Shown here: piece by piece, positions 8,588-20,873 of the stretch
Numbering within the stretch: position 1 is the first letter of the stretch
Layout of the letters: every line of letters begins with the position of its first letter
Assembly: GCF_033296635.1 (NCBI RefSeq)
Contig: NW_026944031.1
Coordinates: 310,001 to 374,000 of the forward strand
Reading direction: 5' to 3'
DNA: 64,000 bases
Source of the DNA: Dichotomopilus funicola
Taxonomy: Eukaryota; Ascomycota; Sordariomycetes; Sordariales; Chaetomiaceae
Program-made: the position numbers and the translations under genes
Notes under the pieces: model-generated
What the model saw: the letters and a program-made list of their open reading frames with translations, nothing else
Database searches by the model: none
Told to the model about the DNA's origin: nothing

Positions 8588-11500
8588 CTTTTGAGGCTGA
8601 CTCACTTTTTTTGCTGATATCCAGTCACGATCGAAGGATCTGAGAATGATGTCGGGAATGCTTCCATCTCCGGCCCGTAACGTTTTGTGCTGGGGCGTCT
8701 GATCCGCTATTATGTCCTTTAATATGGAGACCAAGGTAACTGGCTTGGAGCTTGAGTGGAACGGGCGTCGTCAGGTTCGGACGATAAAGATGAAAGAGGT
8801 GACCAATGCCCAGCAAATATCCGGCTTGTCTTGCGGGGCGGGCCGTTCAGACACCATATCGAAGATAAACAGGCTTAGAAGTTGCCTCACGAGGCAACCG
8901 TTTGATCGGCAACGAAGCGAAGCGTCGTATAGGGGGAGGTAGGATTTCCCCGGCCGCCACCCAAGGAAAAGGGGAAGGGGGGTAAGGCCGCGGCGGTACG
9001 GATCCTCGTTCCGAGCAGCTGCTCCTTTCGGAGCAAGAGGAAGGTGGTCGAATGAGAGGCGCATGGGAGATGGCGGGACATTTCACCTCACGTTACTACC
9101 GCGGCAGCCGGGTTTGGGGAGTGACGCCGCAGGATGCCGACCGAATTATTAGTTGACGGCGTACCAATATGAAGTTGGGTATCCCCCATCGGTGCGCTCA
9201 AAGGAGGGGAGAACATTAACGTTACCACTTCGCGTCTCCCCAAGCTGGCACGTCCGCTTGTTGGTGGGAGGGTGTGAGCCGGCAGTGTCGTCCAAGAGCC
9301 GCACAGGGAGGATGAACACAACCGTTAGTTGATAAGGGTGGTTCTACTCCCAGGTCTCATAGCAATACTAGAGTCATTTCCGGGCTCCGTGGCCGTTGTC
9401 GTCGAGGTTCACTTGGGTAGTCGTCCCAGTTTCCATGTTGTGTTCCCAAGCTTTTGTTGCACTGGACTCGAGGCCCCCATCATGAGGCTTACACGAGGCG
9501 GTCACACCCACTCCTTCCACGACAACGCAAGTGGCACGCATTTTCTTGTTCGCGGCTGAGAAGCCCGGCATCAAGAGCGGTTAAACTCGCAATCAATGGC
9601 TGCATGGCGTCTCCTCTGGGGAACACGTGCTGGCCCGTGGTCCAACCAAGACTCCGGCTCCTGATGGGGAGCGATAGCAGGTGACACGCCTCAACCCGCG
9701 GGGTTTTTTTGCAAGGAGTCGGTGCTGTTGAGTGGGAAAACCTCACCGCCTGCAACAGGTACAACCATTTTGATGCCCGAAGGCACGAAGAAGACCGTTT
9801 CATTGCACGGCACATCAACACCAACGGCCTTGATGGATAGAACAGAAACCTTGTTGTTCCACGTCGAACTACCATTTCCACTACGGGCGAGTGGGAGGAC
9901 CGTTTTCTGGACGCATCTCTTAGATGTTCGGTCACCTTCCACAATGAGGGAGGACGAAGAAATATCGCAACAGTGAATGGGCCCTGAAACAGGAGGAGGA
10001 GCCCTTGTCGCACGGAGAGTTCGCGACAGATGCTTACTCTGCAGCGTCAGGTTGCGCTCTGAATGCGACGTGCCGTGCCTGCAGGCCGTCGCTGACGTGG
10101 GTGCAGTCCGGATGGGGCGTCGTCCCGTTGTGGCCCTTCAAGTTAGTTCCTTCTCTTCGTGTGTACCCGAGGAGGAATAGCACAGCACAACGAGCGCCAG
10201 AGGGTTGTATCCCCCTTTAGTATGGACAATGTGAGATTTGGCTGGGAGCGGACAATAGTTATCTACAGCCGGGAATGCAAGGACTTCGGAAGCTCGCGAC
10301 TTTTGGCTCTGATGAGACGCGGACTGGCCCGCCGCATGATGCGCTAGTTAGTTATCGGCGGGCGAGGCTGAGGTGTTCTTGGCCCAAGTAGTGGATGCAC
10401 GCAGCAAGCCTCGGTGTGCCTGGGCATCATCGATCGACCGGGTTCTGAACAACTCCGGGCAAGGTTGTGGTCCCGAACGGGGGTTCTTGGGATTCCGGCA
10501 CCGGAACGAAAGTAAGAACGAAAAGGTCGGGTTCCGAGCTGGTGAGTCGCGGGAACTTTGTTTTATTCTTCGGCTCTGGAATGTCGTTTGTCAGGTTGGG
10601 GGCGAAACTGCGTTGCGAGGTGATCGACAAAATCGACGGAAGGGACGGGAGGCCGCCCCGTGCGGCTCTCTCCTCGTTTGGGGTTGTTCCTGGGAATCAG
10701 GGATCGACCGAGGCCGGCCAACTTGGCTCATAAAATGCGGGGGTTCCAGCCCGGCGTTTCCAGCGGATCCAAGCGAAAATGTGCTGCGACCGGATTTCTC
10801 CATGCCCCGGGAAATTTCAGTAATCTGGGGAGGAGGGAAATGATAGGAATTGCCTTGTTGGACACACATGGCAGATGCGACCCCATGGGGCAACCCCAAG
10901 TAGTGTACACTATGTACCAAGTGATACGCAGTGAGCGAAGGGAAGCCCTTTTTATTTCCTTCGTTCTTTTCCATCCCAACACGTGCCCTCTCAGACAGAG
11001 CGAGGACGCGACGGGCCCGGGGTTTTTTTTTTGGAGCCCTCGGTCAGTGTGGGAAAGGACTTGGTAATGAATGCGCCGAAACCCTGGGGGACGAGAGGGG
11101 TCCGGGGTGGAGGATCGCCCCTGCCTACAGATGCCAGCCTCAACGACCGTCGTGTAAATGCTGCACACGACCAACCCACCTCTGGAACGTTATCTTTTAC
11201 TCTGACTGAGCTTGCCTAAGGAATCGGGAATTTCGAGGTAGACAAAAAACTTGAGAAAATATCGAGAGTTGAGGGGCCGCATTTGACAATACTCGAGCCG
11301 GGGGTCTCCTTCTTAAGCCTGCATGAAAGCAGGAGATGGGGGAGTCGACTGCCGTTTACAGTGGTCTCATAGCTCATGGCACCTAGACAGAAAGAGCGAC
11401 CGAAAGACGTGAAATGTGGTGGAGCGGACCCCGGGGGAACTCCGTATTACTGGGCTGAAGCCGTTTGTTGCAGTCACTGGTGGGTGGGGGACTTTCCCGA

Positions 11501-12740
11501 TGGGAACCCAACAGGGGTGCCCCGCAGTTCCTGGTGCCTCAACAGTGCATTCCATCCGCTGATGGATCCCTCATTCCGTTCACTTTCCTTCACCTCGCAA
11601 CATCTCCATCCCATCACTCACGTCCTAGTGTATGCTCTGGCCGTGTCGCATCCGATCCCACTCGTGCGCCCAAAGCCAAAACCAGGACGGCATTACCCGG
11701 CCGAGGAATGAACGTCACCGTGGCTCACGAACCACAAGCCACAACCGTTGACACCGAAAAGGCGCGGCACGTACTCACAGGAGCTCGCCCCTCGACAACC
11801 TGGAAGACACAACGAGTCCAAGCCTAGTCTCTTACCTACCTCGGGTAACTAGCTCGAGTCTGGCCCGTCTTACCTCACTCTCAGGAGAGCTCCGGGGCCC
11901 TGGCTGCCCAGTCAGCTCGCTCGGCGCCCAAGCAGCTGTCATTGCGGCTCATTGCTTGAGCCTCACCACCCCCGGCTGCAGCAGCCCTTCCATGAGCCGC
12001 AGCTTTTTGTCGACATTCGAACATTCGAAACAAATTCTCCCACCAGAGAAATCAAGCCACGTCTTGTGTTTTCGCGCTTGCCGTGCCGGCCGGAACGGAG
12101 CTCGGGCCCCATAACGGTTACGGACCTGGTTCTTCATTAATCTGGTCCTCGCTTTTGCCGGCAAACCACACCCCCGGCTCGCAGCGCTAAGTTACGGCCT
12201 TGAGCCGCATTCTCCTGCAACGAGAAGCCCAGCCAGACCCAACCCCCCTCACCCTCCCAACGGAGTGTGCAATCTACGGTTCCCCGCCTCAATCAACGCA
12301 TCGCAGGTTTCCTTCCGTTCCGCTTTTTATAGGTACCACACCTCACCCCAGCGTATTGCAACGCAACCGACCTTTCTTCGCCTCGGCTGGCCACTGTGTT
12401 CCAGTTTCGTGCCTGTCGCATGCTTGGTGCCCCCTGCGGCTCTTATATGTCGGCCCCCCGCCTTTTGCGCCTCCGGGTCCAACCACACCTGGGAGGCTCT
12501 TGCACCCGGACATCCTCTCCTGGCCCGGCCGTCCGCCGGCGCACTTGTTGCGGTTGTCTTCAGCGGATGCGGGTCTGTTAAGGGGAGACGGTCCTACGCA
12601 ACCGATCTAGCGGGCGCTTCTCCCGGAAGAGGCAAGCACGCCAACTCCTCGTTTCACAGGCGCCACCACAGCTCGGCTATCGATGGCGAGCTGATGTACG
12701 ACTGCTCTATGCACTAAACCCCGGAATACTTGACGAAGCA
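8588..12740. other. 4.1-kb gene-free region before the zinc-finger gene
   Basis: Many short open frames occur in all six registers, as expected for GC-rich noncoding DNA, and none shows a recognisable motif or consistent frame. The last 800 bp (about 11900-12740) are C/T-rich, and a long 5' leader for the zinc-finger gene could start there. No repeats, RNA genes or transposon terminal repeats were identified. Confidence 0.45.
8589..8592 (+). terminator. RNA polymerase III T-run terminator
   Basis: TTTT lies directly after the tRNA discriminator base, with a longer T7 run at about 8606-8612 as backup. Confidence 0.6.
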
Positions 12741-14435
12741 ATGAGCACGGAGGCTACTTCCGATCTCCCAGCCAGCGACCTATATGACCCTGATGACGTT
12801 TTGCCCAGGGATAGCCCACTACTGGAGCCTCGCCGCCCAAGGCTAAAGTTGTCGCCCAGCCCGGCGCCCACGCTCTCTTCCTCGTCCACAAGCTCAGCAG
12901 CCAGCCGTCGCAATGGAAGATTAAAACGCCGAAATTGGGTGCGACCAAACCAAGGCGATGCCATCCTAATTGGCCATCTTGACGGACACCGGCGCGAGCT
13001 CGCGGCCTATGAAGGGATCGATCCCTGGATCACCGATACCGAGGACTCGGGTGGCCCAGAGGACGCGGAAGAGCCGAAGCACCCCGCATTTCGCGACCGG
13101 TCGATGTCTCCTGCCTCACCCTCCGGCGACCATCGCGCCGGTATGGAGCGGGGTCACGACGACGCATCGAGTCGGACGGCCAACGGAGAATCTGCTCATG
13201 CCCCGGGCAAGACGGCTGTGGGGCCTACGACAGAGAATGTGGGCGCGTTTGATCTGAGGGCTCTGGAGTCCCTAGCAGCGGATGCGCTAGCTGTTGCTGA
13301 ACCTCGCACATTGCCCGACGCTGGGCCCACGCCCCCCGTCACCGACAATGATGTCGTCAGCGTGAAAGGGCATCCGACGCCAGCATCTACCATGCCGATA
13401 CATACGAGACGGAATGGGACTCAGCAGCCCGAGCGTACAGGCCCGCCAACCATGCCGTCCCCCTATAGCCCTGCCAGTATCTACTCGCCCCGGGAGGTAG
13501 GAAGTACGCCCATGTCGTCAAAGACGGACATGAGGTCACCCACAGCGAGCATACACTCAAGCACTCAAGGCGAAGGCCTGCCACCCCTTCAACTTAACTC
13601 GCCGAGATACGAGACGAGCGGTCAGACCTTGCCGTCAATCCGATCACAACTCGGAGACATCCCGCAGCTTGTCCACAGCCCCGGAGCAGGAAGTGTAATG
13701 AGGGGCCTTAATCATAGTTTCTCGGGCTCACCGCCTACTGGCATGCCTCGCCTACCATCCTTATCCTCCCAACTGGGCTCGCCCCCTCTGCCGCCGGCCG
13801 ACCCTTATCGCGATCCGTTATCTCCCATTCACCCACTCGCGTACTATCCCCCGTCGAACGGCCTACATCGCCCCCACGAGTTTACTGCCAGCTCTCCGGA
13901 AGCGGTTGGATCGCACCAATCTGGCTCGCCCCTTTCCGTACAAGGGCTCGACCGGATGAGTATAGATGGCATGGCTATTCAAACCGTCGGGAGCTACATT
14001 TGCAGGGTTCCTGGTTGCCAAGCCTCGCCCTTTCAGACCCAATACTTGCTCAATTCGCACGCAAATGTACATTCATCCGCGAGGCCGCACTACTGTCCGG
14101 TTCAAGGTTGTCCCCGTGGCGAAGGTGGTAAAGGGTTTAAGCGGAAAAATGAGATGATTCGGCATGGACTCGTACATGAATCGCCAGGGTATATCTGCCC
14201 TTTTTGTCCAGACCGGGATCATCGATACCCCCGACCTGACAATCTTCAGAGGTATGTTATGTCACCTTGTTGGAGACCCCCTCGTCGTGATAGACGAGAA
14301 ACTCACAGAATCTCAAGGCATGTCCGTGTCCATCATGTCGACAAACAAAGGGACGACCCTCTTCTTCGCGACGTCCTCGCACAACGACCGGGCGGGCCGA
14401 ACCGTGGCCGGAGGCGCAGAGCTGGGCCAGGTTAG
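12741..14435 (+). CDS. C2H2 zinc-finger transcription factor, long disordered N-terminus
   Basis: Probable DNA-binding regulator in the nucleus; target unknown. Exons 12741-14251 and 14318-14435 give 542 residues. Residues 1 to about 415 are Ser/Pro-rich and low in structure. The C-terminus carries three C2H2 units: CRVPGC...HANVH, CPVQGC...(GFKRKNEMIRHGLVH), and CPFC...(PDNLQRHVRVHH). A basic GRRRRAGPG tail follows. The 66-nt intron (14252-14317, GTATGT...CAAG) splits the third finger and must be removed to make LQRHVRVHH. It is a multiple of three and has no in-frame stop, so retention would insert 22 residues and break finger 3. This is not PacC: the finger sequences do not match that family. 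The start is the ATG in GCAATGAGC. It converges on palB. Confidence 0.85.
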   Translation: MSTEATSDLPASDLYDPDDVLPRDSPLLEPRRPRLKLSPSPAPTLSSSSTSSAASRRNGRLKRRNWVRPNQGDAILIGHLDGHRRELAAYEGIDPWITDTEDSGGPEDAEEPKHPAFRDRSMSPASPSGDHRAGMERGHDDASSRTANGESAHAPGKTAVGPTTENVGAFDLRALESLAADALAVAEPRTLPDAGPTPPVTDNDVVSVKGHPTPASTMPIHTRRNGTQQPERTGPPTMPSPYSPASIYSPREVGSTPMSSKTDMRSPTASIHSSTQGEGLPPLQLNSPRYETSGQTLPSIRSQLGDIPQLVHSPGAGSVMRGLNHSFSGSPPTGMPRLPSLSSQLGSPPLPPADPYRDPLSPIHPLAYYPPSNGLHRPHEFTASSPEAVGSHQSGSPLSVQGLDRMSIDGMAIQTVGSYICRVPGCQASPFQTQYLLNSHANVHSSARPHYCPVQGCPRGEGGKGFKRKNEMIRHGLVHESPGYICPFCPDRDHRYPRPDNLQRYVMSPCWRPPRRDRRETHRISRHVRVHHVDKQRDDPLLRDVLAQRPGGPNRGRRRRAGPG

Positions 14436-15352
14436 GAGTGGCTCCTCCATCGCTAAAGCCCTTTACTATCACTTTTACTATGTCATCTTGATCATTTTAG
14501 CAGCGGCCTTTTTTTCTTTCTTGTTTTTGTTGCCTCGAGCACATGGCGTTTATTGGCGCAGACTGAGAGGAATACCTGGCTCTTTACAGGCCCTGATACG
14601 GTTTGCTTGTTACTTACCCCTGATTGATGGGTTCCGGAGGGTTTGTGTGGGATGATACACCAGGGAGCGCAGCGGATCACGGAGGCGGGGAAAAGGGGGA
14701 AGGGGCGTCTACGGCGTTGTCTGGGCATCACGCCATATACCACGTTTTACTTTTCTTGGTTGTTTTGTGGGATTTGGAAAAATTGAAAGGGTAGGCCAAA
14801 AGTGAAGGATGATGGCGAGCTATGCTACAGTTGCTAGCTTGTAGGCCAGTCACTACGGGAGGGTGGGCAGATGATAGGCGTACTGTATGTATGTACATAC
14901 AGACAGTCGACAACATGATCCACACATACTCGGCCAAACCCCAAAGATGGACTCGCGAGGCGTTCGCTACGGAGAAACCGCGCAGGGGAGCGGGAATATA
15001 GTCAGTGGCTTTACGTGGAGCTGAAGAACTCACGCAAATTCAACAAATCTTTGCTGTGCTGGTTCTGCACACCTTCATGAAGGCTTTGCAAGCGCTCCCC
15101 GAACCTGTTGATGATGTGTATGTCCAAGACGTTTGCGGGTCATCGAGTCCTCGGAAACAGTCTGCCACAATGCATACTGAACACACTCCGAGAAACATTG
15201 AAATTTGTTGTTACGTAGGTACCGAGTGTCAAGTAGCCTAACACCAGGCAGCTAGTTGATAGCTGGCCCCTCTCACTTTGATATGTCATCCGCCCAACAA
15301 GAAAGCAAAGCAGAGTAAATAAAACACTCCAGATACCCAAAAGCCCCCGCCT
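14436..15352. other. Convergent 3' flank between zinc-finger gene and palB
   Basis: Noncoding; it holds the 3' untranslated regions of two convergent genes. It contains a perfect inverted repeat at 14883-14902 and T-rich stretches around 14510-14530. Confidence 0.55.
14883..14902. repeat. 9-bp perfect inverted repeat (CTGTATGTA / TACATACAG)
   Basis: Two 9-bp arms separated by TG form a near-palindrome in the convergent intergenic region. It could form a hairpin in either 3' UTR. No further evidence of function. Confidence 0.7.
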
Positions 15353-18316
15353 TTAATCCTCCTCCGCCCTTTCCCATCCCCCAACATCCACCTCCCCATC
15401 ACTCAGAACCTCAATCTGTACCCCATTCCCACCACCACCAGCAGTACCACCACTCTCAGCGCCACCTAAACCTAAACTACTACCACCTCCTCCTTCACCA
15501 CCACCACGACCAATCTCCTCCCAAACTACCCACAACCCACCCCTCCTTTCCGCCTCCGGCCCATCGACATCTACCTCGCGGGTGCGTAGTCCCATGACGG
15601 CATCGGCGAACTCACCGTCGTGGGAGGTGGTGAGGAGGGTACGGTGGGGACCGGTGCCGAGGTCTAGGGAGATACGGGCGGCTGTGATGTGTCTGTTGTT
15701 GTTGTGGGTCGGAGATTGGGTGGCGAGGAGGTTGAGGCGAATGAGACGGGATGGGTAGAGGCGGGCGCGGAGGCGGGTTGGGCCGGTAGGTTGGGAATAT
15801 TGTTGGTGTGAGGGATTGGGTGGTAAGGGAGGTAGTAGGGTGCGTAGACGGCCCGCGCCGTCGGAGGGGATGGGTTTGATGGTGGTTCCTGCGCAGTCGG
15901 TGGAGACGAGGAGGGTGTAGGGGGCGAGTTGGCCGGGCTCGTAGGTGGAGAGCATGATGGTGTAAGTGCCCGGGTCTAGGACTGGGGAGGAGGCGGAGGT
16001 GCAGCCGAGATGGTACTCGGTCGAGGAACAGAGAATATCGCGGCCGGAGAGGGAGGTGACTCGCCGTGGGGGTTGGTGCTGCGGTTGATGCGACTGCTGC
16101 TGTGATGGATAGTTGGTTGTGGTTAAGGGAGGGGAGAAGACAAGAGCGACATGCACCGGGATGTCGCGGGAGGAGGTACTCAGCACGAGCGAGACCGCTG
16201 ACGGTGAAGTTAGGGTGAGAGAGTATTGCGGGTTGGTGAAGTAACTTGGATGAGAAGCGCTGCCCCCCGCTGTGCGGCGAGTCCAGGCACCGGTAAGAGG
16301 GATGTTGAAGGCGTGACGATGTTGAGCAGGCGTGATGGTCAGGGGGTTGAGGGAGAAGAAGGAAAGGGTAAAAGAGTAGGTCACCAAGGGCAGCTCCGTC
16401 TGGGTGACTACGAGCGTCTGCGGCGTATGGGGAGTTGGAGTGTACCGAAGGAGGGTGTTGGGGCTGTCAACATAGGGCGTTTGGGCCTGTCTCCGGCTGC
16501 TATCCAACAAAGGAACACGAGTACCGGGCTGTGGAGTCGTGTACAGAGCGAGTGCTGTAAACCCGAGTTGCTTCGAGACTGTCGCGAGTGAGTCACTCCC
16601 ACGGTCCTTCTCGGCTTTGCGCTGGCGCAGAATGTCAAGCTCGCCATCCTGCCAATGGCGGCTGAGGAGCACCCAAATCGGATTATCGGAGGGAGAGGAT
16701 ATGCTGTACTGTGGGTTATGGGTGTAAACCAGCTCTTCTGTCTTGTCACACATATCCCATTTGAAGTGATGGTCCTCGCGGTGGCTGAACAGCGCGGGAT
16801 TCCAGTTAACGTAGAGCGAGTCGAAGTGCTGCAGAACGTCCTCGAATGCCATCCAGAACTGGTTGGGCGACTCATCGGATGTCGAACCGACGGTGTGTGT
16901 CTTCAGCGTTGCCGAGGACCCAACGCCAGTCCAGATTAGGCTGTCAACCCATGGGTTCTTGATGCGCAGGAGACGGGAGCCGTCCTCCTGTTTCAAGTCC
17001 ACGACGGCATAGTCGTGTTCCTTGACCAAGCCCAACACCTTCTCCTCTTCAGGGAGTATATTCCCCGTCCCAAGGGTCAAAATTGCGTTACCGTTATCGT
17101 ACGACTTCTTGACCCTATTCCATATTTCATCTAGCTCAATATCATCACTGGAGGGGGTTAGATCAATGCATCTTATAAGCATGGGAAACAAGGGGCTCAC
17201 CTTTGAAGGAAAATCTGCTCGGGAATCCACCCAGTGAGGGCATGTAAATCCGTCCCTGAGTTGCTTCCGGGAAAGTCGTAACCACCGCGGATCTTGAGAT
17301 ACGCCTTTTCCATCAGGGCTGGCCAGATCAACCGAGGGTTCCGACGATCGACCACGAACAGCGTGCGGTCCGTCTTGGAAGCGGGAAGGCGGTCGTCGAT
17401 GCTGACGGATCGCCAGCACCCATTGAAATACATGCGGAAGATATACTGGCCGCTTTGAGAGATGGCGGGCCGTTTTTTCTCGTGGTCAAAGGGGATCATC
17501 AAGGACCCGAGCAGCTACCACGGAACATGTTAGTCAGTATCCAAGGTGTTAAGGCTTTGGGAGCGGCTACTCACCGAATCTTGGGTAGGCCCAAGAAGGC
17601 GAGCAGCAGCACACAGACTAGCCACAACTGAACAATCCGTCGCTAGATCCTGGGCAAGGTCCATGTCCGCTTGAGCTTCCATGAGCGGTGCTAAGCATTC
17701 CTCTTCATTGTCTCCATTTTTGGCTCCTGGGAGCTCGGCAGGGCGCCGCCACCCAGCAAAAATGGCCTGCTGCTCTAGTGATAGAGAAAAGGGGGACGGG
17801 TCACTTGAATTTTAAGATTAATATTAGCAGAGAAAAGAATTACTAGTCTCCTCGACCTACTTGTAAACAGGAATCTGGCCATCCGGAGCCTTTTCAAGAC
17901 CGGGCGCAGACTCCCACGGTCGAAATATGTTTCCGTGTAGGCGCGAAGCTCGAAGGACAATAGTCTTCTCGGCGGTCGTCAGGGGCCGTGTTGATTCCGG
18001 GGTTGGGAGCCGGGGGGCAGCAACAGCGGCCGTCCGAGAACCCTCATTGTTGGCCTTGAGACGCTCCCCGAGGCTGATGAGCTCTGCAAATTTTCTCCGG
18101 AATCGTTTGCGATCTTCTGGGATTTCCGCTTTACCGGCCGCTTGCATGTACAGCTCAGCGGCGGCAATGGCGTGTTTCAAGGCCTCCCCCCCCTGGGCAG
18201 TTGCCAAACGACGCTCATGTTCCTGGCATTACCGTGAGCCGTTGTTGCCCCGAGACACGTGCTGAAAACCATGTTGGTTGGTATCGAGAATGGCTCACCA
18301 ACGCCTGAGCTTCCAT
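15353..18316 (-). CDS. palB: Calpain-like cysteine protease PalB/Rim13 (ambient pH signalling)
   Basis: In fungi PalB/Rim13 acts at ESCRT-III-decorated membranes in the alkaline pH pathway and is credited with cleaving PacC/Rim101. Exons 18316-18299 (only 18 nt), 18222-17861, 17803-17575, 17514-17201 and 17147-15353 join in phase to 905 residues. An MIT-like helical domain occupies roughly residues 8-70 (ALKHAIAAAELYMQAAGKAE). The calpain catalytic triad is visible: Cys184 in ATDCSVVASLC, His352 in KEHDYAVVD and Asn372 in IKNPWVDS. C2-like/calpain-III domains follow, with a Gly/Ser-rich linker near the C-terminus. The start in the 18-nt exon is inferred from phase and an in-frame ATG; a further upstream start cannot be excluded. 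Confidence 0.93.
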
Positions 18317-19663
18317 AGCTGCTGTGTAAGTACCCGAGCGGGGGACCACGCGATCTCGGCGCTCGTTCTAGGCGTTCTCGGCAGCAACCAAGAATGTTTC
18401 CTTGACAAATGCAGTTGGCGAACCGCGCGTTGAGAAGCACCGAGTCTTAGATCGAAACACCAATAAAGATACCGTGTAGAATGTATGAAATATGGACACT
18501 AGGTCCCTTCTTCAACTTCCGGCTAATAACTCAATAATACGTCCTTCTACCCAAACCAATTCACTAAAACTCGGCCGCATCTTCTTGGTGGAGAAAGCAG
18601 CTTGGGCGAGTTGCGGGCTGCTGAGATAAGAGACGCTGCGCTCCAAGACTTGTTTAGGGGCTCTGATAGGGAGTCAAGCACGCCCAGACCTTCTAAGCCA
18701 CCCTCTGTGCTCTTGATTGAGGTGTGAGGTGACAAACCAAATTTGCTAAATACAACGAAGTGAGCCTTGGATGACGAGGAAAGTGTAGTTTGTACAGGGG
18801 TTTGCTGTCCAACCTAGTCCGGGCTGAAAGAATGAAAAAAGGAAGAGAAATGAAGTTGCTCAGATCGGGAGGTTTTAACGTGCGCTTCCCCGATCGACAG
18901 AATATCAGAAGCCGAACCTCGGCGGATTGATGGCCACAAAGGAACAAATCCACAGTTTTAGTTATTCTTAAAGTTGGAAGAGGATATCATTGTTTGGGTC
19001 ATAGGCATTGGATATGTCCTCTTAAGAAGGAGCGAATTGGGGAACTACCTAATGGTGCCTTCTCCTCGTTTAATATCTATCATGTCTGGCAGGCACGATA
19101 CACTTCGAGAAGTCGAACCAATGCTGGGGACGAACAGCGGCAGCTCGAGGCCATTCAGTGGATCCACTCAGCAGCGGGGCAACGGAGACCCGCTGGAACT
19201 GCAAACTCCCGAATTGCGGAAAGCCGAGGTCCCGGCAAGACAGTCCCGGGATCACGAGCGAGCGCAGACCGGATCAAAGAACCTAGGAACGGGGTCCATC
19301 TAAGGCCGTCGTTCCCGTTCTCAACGCGGGATCTCATTTTCTACCGTTTTCACTCACTTTGCTGCCCAACGAACCCCGTTTCAACGTCCGGTCCTTCTAG
19401 TTTCTTGCTGTTTTTGTTGTGTTTGTCGTTGTTTCTCGCCTTCCCTCGGCTAGACCCGTGCGCAACTGCCGTCATCGACCAGTGGGGGTTTGCATAGCCG
19501 GCAGGGTTCTTAGCCTGCGCCGGTGTCCGTTGCGGCTTGCACTCTCGGTTCGCACTTCCTCTCTGCACTCCGATCCACCGCGACAAACACACTTTAAAGG
19601 GCCCCCGCGACGTTGCGCCAAAACCGCCGCCACGTCCTGTAAAAGGGGCCGAAGCATACCGCA
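18317..19663. promoter_or_regulatory. Divergent promoter region of palB and ANT1
   Basis: 1.35 kb without a recognised gene. The right half (about 19300-19660) is pyrimidine-rich and leads into the ANT1 start, consistent with a 5' leader. No PacC site (GCCARG) cluster was looked for exhaustively, and none stood out. Confidence 0.45.
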
Positions 19664-20873
19664 ATGGCTGCGCAGTCAAAACCCGCCCCAATTGGGCCTT
19701 GGGGCAAAGCGACGGCCGGCGCGGCCGGCGCGGTCCTCGCCAATGCGCTCGTCTACCCCTTGGATCTGTATGTTGAAAGACCAAACCGGAGGTCGTGCAC
19801 CGAACGCCCGTGCGATTGCTAATTCGAGTGTCTTTGTGTCTTAGCGTGAAGACGAAACTCCAAGTACAAGTCAAGAAGACCGAAACCGAGAAGAACCAAG
19901 TCAAATTCGAGGACACGCATTACAACGGGACATGGGACGCTATCTCCAAGATCGCCTCGGCCGAGGGTGTTGCAGGCCTGTACGCCGGTATGAGCGGGTC
20001 GCTGCTCGGCGTCGCCTCGACCAATTTTGCCTACTTCTACTGGTACTCTGTGGTGCGCACCGTTTACCTCAAGTACGCCAAGTCCACTGGGACGCCGTCG
20101 ACCGTCGTGGAACTCTCTCTGGGTGCGGTCGCCGGTGCGCTCGCGCAGCTCTTCACCATCCCCGTCGCCGTCATCACGACCCGCCAGCAGACGCAGAGCA
20201 AGGAGGAGAGGAAGGGTATTATCGACACCGCGCGTGAGGTGATCGAGGGCGAGGATGGCGTGTCGGGCTTGTGGAGGGGGCTCAAGGCGAGCTTAGTGTT
20301 GGTAATCAACCCGTCCATCACATATGGCGCGTACGAGCGGTTGAAGGATGTCCTTTATCCCGGCAAGAAAAACCTTTCACCCTGGGAGGCTTTCGGTAAG
20401 TCTGATCAAGTATTGTCTGGGGTACGTACCGTGCGGCAAGTCTAACATGATCCGTAGCGCTTGGCGCAATGTCCAAGGCACTCGCGACCATTGTCACTCA
20501 GCCTTTGATCGTGGCCAAGGTCGGTCTGCAATCGAAACCGCCACCGGCGCGGCAGGGCAAGCCGTTCAAGAGCTTTGTCGAGGTGATGCAATTTATCATC
20601 GCAAACGAAGGCCCCAGGAGCCTGTTCAAGGGTATCGGGCCCCAAATTCTGAAGGGTTTGCTCGTGCAGGGTATTCTGATGATGACAAAGGAGCGGTACG
20701 TTATTTTCGTAAAATTTGGGTATCGAGCGTGCCATTTGCTGACGTGGGGTAGTGTCGAACTCATGTTTATCCTTTTCGTCCGCTACCTTCAGGCTATGCG
20801 ATCGCGGAGGTTGGGGAGAACGACTGATCTTGCGGCTGCTGCGAAGCTGGTCGCGCCAGTAGTCGTCAAATAA
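19664..20873 (+). CDS. ANT1: Peroxisomal adenine nucleotide carrier (ANT1/PMP47, SLC25A17-like)
   Basis: Mitochondrial-carrier-family transporter. The PMP47/Ant1 branch exchanges ATP for AMP across the peroxisomal membrane to fuel fatty-acid activation. Exons 19664-19767, 19845-20395, 20458-20695 and 20753-20873 give 337 residues. The three carrier repeats are seen through their signatures: YPLDLVKTKLQ (from residue 31), IPVAVITTRQQT, and QPLIVAKVGLQ. The second is degenerate, as is usual in this branch. About six membrane segments are expected. The start ATG lies in CCGCAATGGCT. The peroxisomal assignment rests on branch-typical motifs rather than a targeting signal. Confidence 0.9.

Noticed and set aside
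15353..17419. Single 688-codon minus-strand frame as a stand-alone gene
   Set aside because: It is the last exon of palB read through the 17148-17200 intron; the catalytic Cys lies in an upstream exon.
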